The position numbers and the translations under genes are program-made. The notes under the pieces are model-generated. The model saw only the letters and a list, made by a program, of their open reading frames with translations. It was not told the origin of the DNA and did no database searches. Below, one piece after another: positions 17,783 to 25,944 of a DNA stretch of 64,000 bases. Each line of letters opens with the position of its first letter. Within the stretch, counting starts at the first letter, position 1. This DNA comes from an uncultured Roseburia sp. (GTDB taxonomy: Bacteria > Bacillota > Clostridia > Lachnospirales > Lachnospiraceae). Where the stretch lies: positions 248,001-312,000 of the forward strand of contig CAKRDK010000001.1 in assembly GCA_934309475.1 (NCBI GenBank), written 5' to 3'.

Positions 17783-18391
17783 TTATTTTCCGCAATTCGG
17801 ATCAAAATCTGGATTACAGATATAGAAATTCTTACAGTCTAATTCATCCTGAACCATTCTCAATGCCTCACCAAAACGCTGAAAATGCACAATCTCTCTC
17901 TGTCGTAAGAAACGAATCGGCTCACAGACCTCCGGGTCTTTTACAAGACGGAGAATATTGTCATAGGTTGTGCGGGCTTTCTGCTCCGCCGCCATATCCT
18001 CAAACAAGTCTGTAATCGCATCTCCCTTCGACTGGAATTCACATGCATTAAATGGAACTCCGCCTGCTGCTTGTGGCCAGATTCCCGCCGTATGATCCAC
18101 GTAGTACGGTGCAAAACCTGCTGCCTCTAGTTCTTCCGCGCTTAGGCCTCTTGTGAGCTGACGGACGATGGAGGCTACCATTTCGAGGTGGGCTAATTCT
18201 TCGGTTCCAACATCCGTCAACACCCCCGCAACCCTGCGACACGGCATTGCGTAGCGCTGCGACAGATAGCGCATGGATGCCCCCATCTCACCGTCGGGAC
18301 CTCCGTATTGACTCATAATAATCTGTGCAATTTTAGCATTCGGATGCGTAATGTTAACCGGATACTGTAATCTTTTCTCATAATTCCACAT
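17783..18391 (-). CDS. cotJC: Spore coat protein CotJC (manganese-catalase-like)
   Basis: A 202-residue protein of the manganese catalase family. The ferritin-like di-metal ligands are visible in segments such as TEELAHLEMVASIV, AAEQKARTTYDNIL and REIVHFQRFGEAL. The start (MWNYEKRLQYPV) overlaps the cotJB stop by one base (TGATG); longer upstream starts lie within cotJB. CotJC is a coat-associated protein of mother-cell origin in spore formers. It is the last gene of cotJABC. Confidence 0.95.
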   Translation of the reverse strand: MWNYEKRLQYPVNITHPNAKIAQIIMSQYGGPDGEMGASMRYLSQRYAMPCRRVAGVLTDVGTEELAHLEMVASIVRQLTRGLSAEELEAAGFAPYYVDHTAGIWPQAAGGVPFNACEFQSKGDAITDLFEDMAAEQKARTTYDNILRLVKDPEVCEPIRFLRQREIVHFQRFGEALRMVQDELDCKNFYICNPDFDPNCGK

Positions 18392-18666
18392 CAGCAGTTC
18401 CCTCCTTCCCATGGAAGCGGCTGGTCTCCCCATGTCCACCTACGGTCAGGATTCGCCAGATCAACGGTCAAAGGTCCAAAACTGTCCGCATAGACACGCA
18501 TCGCTCCTCTGCGCATATCCATATACTGATTAAAATAGCTCATCGCTTCCTCATCATAAGGGTGGGTGTCTAAATACAATAGCAAATCATATACTGTAAA
18601 ACTGACAACATCAATAAAATGCAACAACTGTTCCTGCGTCATTGCCTGGCAGTTTGTACTCATCAT
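18391..18666 (-). CDS. cotJB: Spore coat protein CotJB
   Basis: A 91-residue protein with the CotJB pattern: EQLLHFIDVVSFTVYDLLLYLDTHPYDEEAMSYF followed by YADSFGPLT. The C-terminus ends WGDQPLPWEGGNC as in relatives. It overlaps cotJA by four bases and cotJC by one, indicating coupled translation. Confidence 0.93.
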   Translation of the reverse strand: MMSTNCQAMTQEQLLHFIDVVSFTVYDLLLYLDTHPYDEEAMSYFNQYMDMRRGAMRVYADSFGPLTVDLANPDRRWTWGDQPLPWEGGNC

Positions 18667-18926
18667 CTTCTTTTTCCTCCTCTTCCCATAAATGGTTTAT
18701 CAAGTTCCGGAAAAATCGTTCCCGCCATCAGCCCTTTCTCCGGGTCGTATACAGTATGCAGCTGCTGCCATGGCACATATGCCATTCCGACCTGCATGCC
18801 ACAATCCGAATCCTTTCTGCCCATGCGGTTGCCCATTGCATCCCGTCCCATGCGGTATGGCATATCCATCGAATCACAATTTCTACAGGACATTTCTGTA
18901 AAATCCTGCACATGATAATTTTTCAT
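18663..18926 (-). CDS. cotJA: Spore coat associated protein CotJA
   Basis: An 87-residue, Met-rich protein. The conserved part is VGMAYVPWQQLHTVYDPEKGLMAGTIFPELDKPF, typical of CotJA. The N-terminal third (repeated RMGRD, DSM and CRNC motifs) is not conserved. It is the first gene of the cotJ operon, with AAAGGA upstream of its ATG. Confidence 0.9.
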   Translation of the reverse strand: MKNYHVQDFTEMSCRNCDSMDMPYRMGRDAMGNRMGRKDSDCGMQVGMAYVPWQQLHTVYDPEKGLMAGTIFPELDKPFMGRGGKRR

Positions 18927-18955
18927 ACTTTTTCCTTTCCATGCTTCCTACACTA

Positions 18956-18982
18956 TAATTTATGTGCATAGAACGAAAAAGT
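18956..18982 (-). promoter_or_regulatory. Candidate SigK/SigE promoter of cotJABC
   Basis: Minus strand: CATAAATTA (18956-18964) matches the SigK -10 pattern CATAnnnTA exactly and differs from the SigE -10 (CATACAnT) at one position. An AC dinucleotide 16 bases upstream (18981-18982) fits the minimal SigK -35. In Bacillus cotJ is SigE-controlled; either factor could act here. Confidence 0.55.
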
Positions 18983-18983
18983 G

Positions 18984-19010
18984 AAAAAAAGCAAAGCATT
19001 AGGCTTCGCT
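18984..19010 (-). terminator. Terminator of the DUF5716/DUF5717 operon
   Basis: Minus strand: AGCGAAGC and GCTTTGCT form an 8-bp stem with one G-U pair around 5 bases, followed by TTTTTTT. The first arm encodes the last codons of the coiled-coil gene and contains its end. Confidence 0.7.
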
Positions 19011-20162
19011 GATTCTCTCGATTGCATCTACAATCTGCTGTATTTTCGCTGCATGTTCTCCCATCTTTCCCATCATCTTTTCTACTTCAAGCTTCTGGGC
19101 TTTCAGGTTCTCAACATTATATTCAATCCGGCTTCGAAGCTTCTGTCTGCGAACCAAAAGATTGTGTTTTACTTCCACCATCTCTTTTTTCTCAATCAAA
19201 GCCTGTGCCTGATAGACCCAGACCTTCGGGTCATATAACTGATAATTTTTTAACATACGAACCAGTCTGCCGTTAAAATATTCTAACTCTTCATTCGTCT
19301 TCGCATACTTTTCCTTCTCTTTGACAGCCTCCATATACTGTTCCCACATATAATTAAGTTCGTGGCTGTTCTTAACATGATATTTTTCGCATGCATAATC
19401 GACTGCACTTGTGATGTTGACATATTTGAGTTTTACCTTATTGAGCAAAACAATGGCTCCGTTTATATTGACCTCGGCCTGTTTTATCTCATACACACAA
19501 TCCTGCATCTTCCAACTGATGTACGCTCCTACTCCCGCAACGGCAAACACGAGAATCGTCCACGCCAGTCCCACATCTCCGTCAAATCCAAGCTGCACCG
19601 TAATCAGAATAATTGCCACTAACACAAACATTCCGGTTAACGCATATGCTGCATTCTTTAAAAACTTTTTCTGACGTTTCATTTCCTCTTTATGGTAAGT
19701 CCACTGATGTTTCTTTCCATCGAGGTAGGTCATATCCCGCTTAATGGTCATCTGGTAGGTCTCATTGGACTGCAGGCGCTTAATCGCCCTAGGAATCTCA
19801 TCTTCCTCCCGCTGCATCTGGGCAAACTGCGCATCCGAAATCTTCTTGGAAGTATTCAAAAAAGCATCCCTCGACACATTTAACTGTGCGACATTCTGCG
19901 CAATATCGGCTAATTCCTTCTGTTCCTCTTCCGGCAGATTTTCCAAAATCTCGACATCGTTTAAGTAGGATGTCACCACTCGATACTCCGCCTTCTGATC
20001 CTCTAACTCCTTTGAAATCTCTATCATCTGCTCACAGCAGTCAATCGCATAATGTTCTACTTTCTCCGGATCCTGTGATTCCGGCTCCGCAAGGTGTTCC
20101 CGGATTTCCTCGAAATTTTCTTCTACGGCCTTTTCTTTCTTTTTTCTTTTCCTAAAAAACAT
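18999..20162 (-). CDS. Coiled-coil membrane protein of the DUF5716/DUF5717 operon
   Basis: A 387-residue protein I do not recognise by family. The N-terminus is very basic (FFRKRKKKEK), followed by about 170 residues of charged coiled coil. Two adjacent transmembrane helices occupy roughly residues 172-222 (YALTGMFVLVAIILITV and LAWTILVFAVAGVGAYISW). A second long coiled coil runs to the C-terminus. Both coiled coils would face the cytoplasm. The start at 20162 has AAGGGGG upstream; the longer frame would overlap the previous gene. It is the last of four tightly spaced genes and may anchor the others to the membrane (inference). Confidence 0.75.
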   Translation of the reverse strand: MFFRKRKKKEKAVEENFEEIREHLAEPESQDPEKVEHYAIDCCEQMIEISKELEDQKAEYRVVTSYLNDVEILENLPEEEQKELADIAQNVAQLNVSRDAFLNTSKKISDAQFAQMQREEDEIPRAIKRLQSNETYQMTIKRDMTYLDGKKHQWTYHKEEMKRQKKFLKNAAYALTGMFVLVAIILITVQLGFDGDVGLAWTILVFAVAGVGAYISWKMQDCVYEIKQAEVNINGAIVLLNKVKLKYVNITSAVDYACEKYHVKNSHELNYMWEQYMEAVKEKEKYAKTNEELEYFNGRLVRMLKNYQLYDPKVWVYQAQALIEKKEMVEVKHNLLVRRQKLRSRIEYNVENLKAQKLEVEKMMGKMGEHAAKIQQIVDAIERISEA

Positions 20163-20173
20163 CCTTATCCCCC

Positions 20174-21010
20174 TTATTTCCTGCAAATTCTTCTGTAATC
20201 ATTTTTCCATCCGGTCACAATCTGCTGGAATTTTTGTTCAAATTCTAATTGCTGACCACTTTTTTTCAGGTAAAACAGTTCTTTTACGACCTGTTCAAAC
20301 TCATGCATCCCCTCCGTGTCACCGGCGCTTTTTGCATCCTCGCGCAATTTATCAATCTCTTCCTCTGCTAAAAGATATTCTTTGGCGATACGCAAAAATC
20401 CGGCGGTATCCTGCATACAGCAATAAGTCAGAAGCCATTCCCGCAGCGATTCCTGGTTCTGGTTCCACTCATATGCCTTCTGGTAACACGCCGCTGCTTC
20501 CTGCCAGAAAAAAAGCTTCGTGTAGGCGGTTCCGAGATTATGCCAGACATTTCCCACAAAGTCTGCCGGCATCTGGTTTGTCTGCTCCCGCAATATTTTC
20601 TGATATTCCTCGATTGCCTGCATATATTTCTGGCTCTGCATCCACTTATCAGCGCGCAGTTTCTGACACTCATAGCCTGTTTTTTCTGTCGTCTCCTGCA
20701 ATTCTTCTAAAATCCGCTTCTGCTCTTCCCGCGAACAAAAACCTGTCTCTTCCAAAATTGCAGCCACAAACGCATCCAGATTCGCCCCCGTATTCTTGAA
20801 AGCACGAAGCCTGCTTGCCAATGCCGGATTTCCCGCTTCCTGTTCTATCCAGCTACAAAGTTCCTCACTCATAAAGTCCGGCTCTAGCAAATAGGTATTC
20901 TGTTGTAAATAATAGCACAATTCTTCGAGCGAATAAATATTTAAAGAAACATTTTCAATGTAATATGGCATCGCTGCAAGCATTCCATTACAAATCAAAA
21001 GTTCACCCAT
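20174..21010 (-). CDS. TPR-like helical protein of the DUF5716/DUF5717 operon
   Basis: A 278-residue all-alpha protein. The N-terminal part (MGELLICNGMLAAMPYYIE, then SLEELCYYLQQNTYLLEPDF) is a conserved module of unknown role. TPR-like helices follow: YMQAIEEYQKILREQ, VWHNLGTAYTKLFFWQEAAACYQKAYEWN. The ATG at 21010 has AAAGGA upstream and clears the DUF5716 stop; the longer frame would overlap DUF5716. No signal peptide or membrane segment. TPRs usually bind partner proteins, here perhaps the DUF5717 product. Confidence 0.75.
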   Translation of the reverse strand: MGELLICNGMLAAMPYYIENVSLNIYSLEELCYYLQQNTYLLEPDFMSEELCSWIEQEAGNPALASRLRAFKNTGANLDAFVAAILEETGFCSREEQKRILEELQETTEKTGYECQKLRADKWMQSQKYMQAIEEYQKILREQTNQMPADFVGNVWHNLGTAYTKLFFWQEAAACYQKAYEWNQNQESLREWLLTYCCMQDTAGFLRIAKEYLLAEEEIDKLREDAKSAGDTEGMHEFEQVVKELFYLKKSGQQLEFEQKFQQIVTGWKNDYRRICRK

Positions 21011-21032
21011 TCTGCTTTCCGTCCTTTCTGTT

Positions 21033-22262
21033 CTATAATTCCATCCGGTATTCCCAGCTTTTTTCAGAGCTTTTCCATATTTCGCCAAATCCGAGGTCTC
21101 TGATTTTAATCTCCACTTCATGATCCGACTGAGGCTTTACCTGAATCCGAAGCCTTGTCATCTTATCCGGTCGTTTCGGAAGATCTGACAGCTCCAAGGT
21201 CTCTACCTTTGCCTCCGACTCGTGTGGCGACTGTATCCAGAAATCAATTTCCGGCGTTCCTTCTAATAACACCTCACATACACGGTTCACATCATACCAG
21301 CTCTCCCCCGCAGAAATCAGCGTATAGAATTCCTCCACGCCCTTTTTTCTCACCTTGAGAAAGAGGTTCATCTTCACCTCTCCATCGCCCATATAGACAA
21401 AGTTCCAGTCGTCGGGATTCTCTTTTGCCATCGCCGCATAGCACGCTCCCTTTGAATAGAGATTTTTCCCCATAAAAACACGCCTGCCACGACAAAGTTC
21501 TGCGAGTGACCGCTGCATCCATTTTCCATCAAATCCATCGCCAATCAAAAAGACGGACGATACAATTCTTTTCCGGAACAAGCCTAAAATCGCATTGTAA
21601 AAGGAACTATCTTTCTCCCTCTCCGCAATTTCCGTCTCGCCCTCCTCAAGCACAATCAGCTGTGGCACAGTTCGTTTATTCTTCTCTGCAATAAAATAGC
21701 GCAGTTTTTCTCTTCCATAATCGAACAGGAACACATCATGCAGCCAGAGTTCTTCCTCCTGATGATACAGATAATAATAAAAACTCTCTTTTTTATCAAT
21801 CAGCATAAACTGCTCTGCGGTAAGACCAAGCTGTGGCAGCAGTTCCTCAAACATGGCAATCTCATTTAGTTTCAAGCTTTCCCGGACAATCACAAGTTTA
21901 TCCGGCAGCATCGGGTTCCCCAGTTTGTTCGGAAGCAGCAGGAGCTTTTTTAAGAAAAGTCCGAGCAAATGCACCGCCTCATAACTCTCGTCCTCGATGC
22001 TGACAACCTCTTTTTGAATTGCGCGTTTGAGGAGGTGCTCTATCGCTTCCGTTCCCTCCGCTGCTGCCATCCTTTTTGCATCCTCACCGAAAAACCACTG
22101 GCCAATGCCTTTTCTTTTTGTCACGACCATAGGAATCTGATAAACTTCACTTCCGGCAACCGTCCCCATGGTCTCCGGCTCCTTTTGATTCTCTGTATAA
22201 AAACTGAGCATCGCAGAATCTTCCTGCAAATCAATTCCTATGTAAAAATAACGTTCCCTCAT
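21033..22262 (-). CDS. DUF5716 protein, actin/Hsp70-like fold
   Basis: A 409-residue protein matching the DUF5716 family as I recall it from Lachnospiraceae genomes. Its opening YIGIDLQEDSAMLSFY resembles the phosphate-1 loop of actin/Hsp70 ATPases. VFLFDYGREKLRYFIAE lies at the phosphate-2 position and SSVFLIGDGFDGKWM, followed by LYSKGACYAA, resembles the adenosine-binding end. The phosphate loops are degenerate (no GGGT), so nucleotide hydrolysis is uncertain. The C-terminal about 100 residues are a beta-rich extension. It sits between the DUF5717 and TPR genes with gaps of 15 and 22 bases. Confidence 0.78.
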   Translation of the reverse strand: MRERYFYIGIDLQEDSAMLSFYTENQKEPETMGTVAGSEVYQIPMVVTKRKGIGQWFFGEDAKRMAAAEGTEAIEHLLKRAIQKEVVSIEDESYEAVHLLGLFLKKLLLLPNKLGNPMLPDKLVIVRESLKLNEIAMFEELLPQLGLTAEQFMLIDKKESFYYYLYHQEEELWLHDVFLFDYGREKLRYFIAEKNKRTVPQLIVLEEGETEIAEREKDSSFYNAILGLFRKRIVSSVFLIGDGFDGKWMQRSLAELCRGRRVFMGKNLYSKGACYAAMAKENPDDWNFVYMGDGEVKMNLFLKVRKKGVEEFYTLISAGESWYDVNRVCEVLLEGTPEIDFWIQSPHESEAKVETLELSDLPKRPDKMTRLRIQVKPQSDHEVEIKIRDLGFGEIWKSSEKSWEYRMEL

Positions 22263-22277
22263 ACCGGTTTTCCCTTC

Positions 22278-25200
22278 TTACAGCAAACGGAACAACTGCT
22301 TTTCTGCCTCTTCCGTCTTCCTGTATGCAAGCATTGTCTTTTTGAGTTTCTCCTCATCATCCAATGTCTTTTGTAGTAGTATCTCATTGAGCAGGTGATA
22401 ACGGCTCTCACCAGTCTCTCCTAACAGATCATGACAGGTCACCGCATTGCTCTGTGTAATTTCAGACTTTTCTCCGTCCGTCTCAGTAATGTAATACTGT
22501 ATGGTCTCCCCAAAGAAAATCACAAACTGTTTTACGAAAATTCCCTCATAGACCTCCGTCATATCCTCTGCAAGGAAACGTTCCTTCTGCTCGCCAACGG
22601 AATAATGAATCGTCACGTGTGCACCCGGCTTTGTCCGGTATTCCACAAATTCCTTATCATAAAGCTGATAGCGCATCACAATGTCCTGACCGAATTTCTT
22701 GTAGAAGGAAAAAATCATTCCTTTTTCCGAAAATTCTTCTAAAAGTTGTTCTAACAGCACATTCTCGCCCTGCGTCTTCGGTGGCACCTCTGAAAAATGT
22801 TTCAAAAGTGCAAGCCTGCATGGCTCATTCAGCTCTTCTTTTTCCCATAACCGTTTCTCAATCTCATCAAAAATCTCCGGTACAACCATGTTTTTTACAA
22901 CATAATAATAGCCAAAATAACTGATGTAGGCGAGGCGAACCAGTTCCATTCCACCCGCCTGACAATAGGATTCATAAATCTCTTCGACATTCTCAATGTA
23001 ATCCATCGTATACATCATCTGCGTCAGAATCCGCTCTTCTAATTCGTAACAATCTGTCGCAAACGTTTTCGCATCCCGCCAGAGTCTTGCCATCTGCTTT
23101 GTCGGTCCATTATAGTAACGCGCCAGATACATCATCATAACATCATTGTACTTTCCCCTGCAGTACGTGTCCCACACCAGATTCGACAGAAAATCATCCT
23201 CCTCAAACCCAAGTCTTGCAATCTGATAACTGCACATCGCCACCATCTCTGTCACGCCGAGTTCCTCATATCCATAGTGCTGCATCATCTCGTATGCCTT
23301 ATCATAATGTCTCACTTCAATCAAAAGTTCCATCATGTATTTTCTAGCATTTGGCGTCAAAAGTTCATACTCCGCCTCGTCGAGATAGCGTTCCACTGCA
23401 CTGTCATATTCACTGTTCTGGTAAAAACGAATCATTTCCGGATACATTGCCGCACGATATGCACCACTGATTTCTTCCGAGTGCAGTAAAATTCGAAAAT
23501 ACTTCTTATCTTCCTCTGTAAATGTTGCTGCACTTTTCCTACTGTCAAAGTGATAGATGATATACGGCAGCGCATCCTGTGCAAGTTCTAAACATCTTCT
23601 GCTGTAGGCGCCGGTTTTCATCAGTTTCTCTAAGCGGTACGGAAATGTCTCTAAATACCGGTTGCCGGATGCATCCTCTAAGAAAATACAAAAATCGGTA
23701 GAAAAAATCTGAAAATAGGCAACACCGTCCGTAAGCAGCACAATCTGCGGCTGTTTCATCTGCTTCTGGTAGACAATCACACGTCGAATCCCTGGTTCAA
23801 GGCACGTCAGTTTATGCGTATAGATAATGTGAGAAAGTGCATACGCCAGCTCTTTATTTAAGATGCCGTTGCTCACCATCTCCTCATAGATAACCGCTAA
23901 ATTGTCATCCATATGTCCGAGTTCAATCTGCTCCATTGCAAAAAGTTCCATCATCTTACGGTACTTCTGATATACTTCCGGCTGCTTTTCTTTTGCCGCA
24001 ATAATATTGACATATAGAACCGATTTATACTGGTATGCCATATTGCACTGATACTGAAAATACATCTGTATCATCTTCGGTATCTCTGTCACTTTCCGCT
24101 TATCTAGCGACATGACGTATGCTTCATACAATCCTGTGATGCGGAGGTTCGCACTGATTCCAAGTTCATACCACTTGTGGAATTTTTCCTCATAACACTG
24201 CCCGCGAATCAGGTAGGAACAGATGACATCGAGCATCTCCTCCTCCGGGCATACCTCGTAACAGGTCTCTAACAGTTCATATACTCTTCTCTCATAGATG
24301 CGTTTCGAAGGAATCAGCTCCATAATCTGTAGCGCAATCTCGCGTGTCAGCATGCCATAACGGTTCGCCCAGCGCAAAAGAAGTATCTCGAATTTTTCCA
24401 GTTTGCGCAGCAGATACGGGTCCTGCCAGATTAAATAAAACGCTTCAAAATACAGATACGGGCTGTCTGCCCCATTCATAATCCAGCGCTCCATCGCCTT
24501 TAATTTCCGTGCCCCATTGTTGTAATAACCTTCTTTTAGGAAAAGAAGAACCCAAAACAGCAATTCACTCTCCGGATGCTCCCGGAATATTACTTCAATC
24601 TCACCGGTCAGGCGGTTCACGTAAGACTCTTCCCGCTCCGCAAGCGTACACAGATACAGATAATATCCCCATACAGGCGTAGTCTTATCCTTGCACTCAC
24701 GCTTATAGGAATCGAGAATCCACATTGCCTCCTGCTTCTGCCTGTTAATCAAAAACACCTGTGCGCGCATCAGACGATACATCTCCTGTTCCGGCTCTAA
24801 TGCTGACAAATGGTTTAAAAGCTCTAGGGACTGTGACGCCCACGCTCCCGTCACCATCTTTTTAAAGCGGTAACCTAAATACAACTTCATCAGCCGCACC
24901 TTTGATTCCTGAATCTGCTGGTGTGTACTCAGTATGATTTCTTCTTTTTTCGCTTCGCGGTTTACACAGACCGTAAGAATCTCCCTCTGATACGGAGATT
25001 CAAATATAAGTCGTCCGTAGTTATATCCTGCATGGAGCGCATCTTCCCGGATATAATACTCAAACGGACACACGCTTCCCATAAAATCATCCGAAAAAAG
25101 ATGCTGTTTTGCCGGGACTAAAAATGCTGCGTCACTTTTCACCCGGAGTGCAAGATAGCCCCACTGGTCTTTTTTGACAGAAACAATTTCCTTCCGCGGT

Positions 25201-25820
25201 GTTGTCACCTCATAAAAAGAGACACTCTCTTTTTCCAAGGAAAAACGGATTTTATTTTTTCTCTGAATTGCAATTAGAAATTCCTCCAGATTCTGATTCG
25301 ATGGTGCCGCCTTCTTATAACCCTCGTAGATAAAACGCTCCCTGGCGTCTTTTTCCTTTAATAGATTCGAAAAATACGGAGAATAGAACAAGCGATACGC
25401 TTCCTCCCAGCTTTCCCTTGCAAGCTTCGTAAAATCGCCCAAATTATGAATCGCTCCAACAGAAGAATCCGCATACAGCTTAGAAACAGACACAACAAAA
25501 GAAAGGTTATATTCACCCTGATTGCATATTATGCAAAAATCACCCTTTTGAACATCACCTTCACTCAATCCATCACTATGAAATTCGTACCGAATCCGCA
25601 CTTCCTCACCCTCAAATTGTGGTGTAAGACACTCCATTCTGGAATTCGAAGAATAGATGACACCTCTCATCTTCACATGATTCGTACTCTTTATGACAAA
25701 ATCACCCGTGGCATTCTTTCCTTCTAACACCTCAATCTCAATCTTATCGGTAGAAAGGGACAGGATTGGTCTGACGTATTCGAATTTTCCTCTGGCTAGC
25801 TGTTGTATCCGTTTACGCAA
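22278..25820 (-). CDS. DUF5717 protein, 1,180-residue beta/alpha-solenoid
   Basis: A very large cytoplasmic-looking protein with no signal peptide or membrane helix. The first about 115 residues are beta-rich and Ig-like (KIEIEVLEGKNATGDFVI, CLTPQFEGEEVRIRYEF). From about residue 300 a long alpha-solenoid of TPR-like helix pairs runs to about 970. The last 150-200 residues are again beta-rich (HVTIHYSVGEQKERF). The start is a TTG with AGGTG seven bases upstream; no ATG gives a full-length frame. It matches DUF5717, which is found next to DUF5716. Function unknown; it looks like a protein-binding scaffold. Confidence 0.78.
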   Translation of the reverse strand: MRKRIQQLARGKFEYVRPILSLSTDKIEIEVLEGKNATGDFVIKSTNHVKMRGVIYSSNSRMECLTPQFEGEEVRIRYEFHSDGLSEGDVQKGDFCIICNQGEYNLSFVVSVSKLYADSSVGAIHNLGDFTKLARESWEEAYRLFYSPYFSNLLKEKDARERFIYEGYKKAAPSNQNLEEFLIAIQRKNKIRFSLEKESVSFYEVTTPRKEIVSVKKDQWGYLALRVKSDAAFLVPAKQHLFSDDFMGSVCPFEYYIREDALHAGYNYGRLIFESPYQREILTVCVNREAKKEEIILSTHQQIQESKVRLMKLYLGYRFKKMVTGAWASQSLELLNHLSALEPEQEMYRLMRAQVFLINRQKQEAMWILDSYKRECKDKTTPVWGYYLYLCTLAEREESYVNRLTGEIEVIFREHPESELLFWVLLFLKEGYYNNGARKLKAMERWIMNGADSPYLYFEAFYLIWQDPYLLRKLEKFEILLLRWANRYGMLTREIALQIMELIPSKRIYERRVYELLETCYEVCPEEEMLDVICSYLIRGQCYEEKFHKWYELGISANLRITGLYEAYVMSLDKRKVTEIPKMIQMYFQYQCNMAYQYKSVLYVNIIAAKEKQPEVYQKYRKMMELFAMEQIELGHMDDNLAVIYEEMVSNGILNKELAYALSHIIYTHKLTCLEPGIRRVIVYQKQMKQPQIVLLTDGVAYFQIFSTDFCIFLEDASGNRYLETFPYRLEKLMKTGAYSRRCLELAQDALPYIIYHFDSRKSAATFTEEDKKYFRILLHSEEISGAYRAAMYPEMIRFYQNSEYDSAVERYLDEAEYELLTPNARKYMMELLIEVRHYDKAYEMMQHYGYEELGVTEMVAMCSYQIARLGFEEDDFLSNLVWDTYCRGKYNDVMMMYLARYYNGPTKQMARLWRDAKTFATDCYELEERILTQMMYTMDYIENVEEIYESYCQAGGMELVRLAYISYFGYYYVVKNMVVPEIFDEIEKRLWEKEELNEPCRLALLKHFSEVPPKTQGENVLLEQLLEEFSEKGMIFSFYKKFGQDIVMRYQLYDKEFVEYRTKPGAHVTIHYSVGEQKERFLAEDMTEVYEGIFVKQFVIFFGETIQYYITETDGEKSEITQSNAVTCHDLLGETGESRYHLLNEILLQKTLDDEEKLKKTMLAYRKTEEAEKQLFRLL

Positions 25821-25901
25821 AATGACACCTGCTTTTCTGCTGAACTCTGTTGACTTTTATCAGATTCATCACTTTTTATTTGCTTTTTTATTCTTTATGA
25901 C

Positions 25902-25922
25902 TATAATCTATTATAGATTATA
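25902..25922. promoter_or_regulatory. Palindromic operator-like site between divergent genes
   Basis: TATAATCTA and TAGATTATA are perfect 9-bp arms around TTA. The left arm is itself a TATAAT -10 for the plus-strand aminotransferase (weak TTGCTT -35 16 bases upstream). The symmetrical arm supplies TATAAT on the minus strand toward DUF5717. It could be a repressor site or just two overlapping -10 elements. Confidence 0.5.
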
Positions 25923-25944
25923 AACTAAATTGGAGGAGTTAGCA

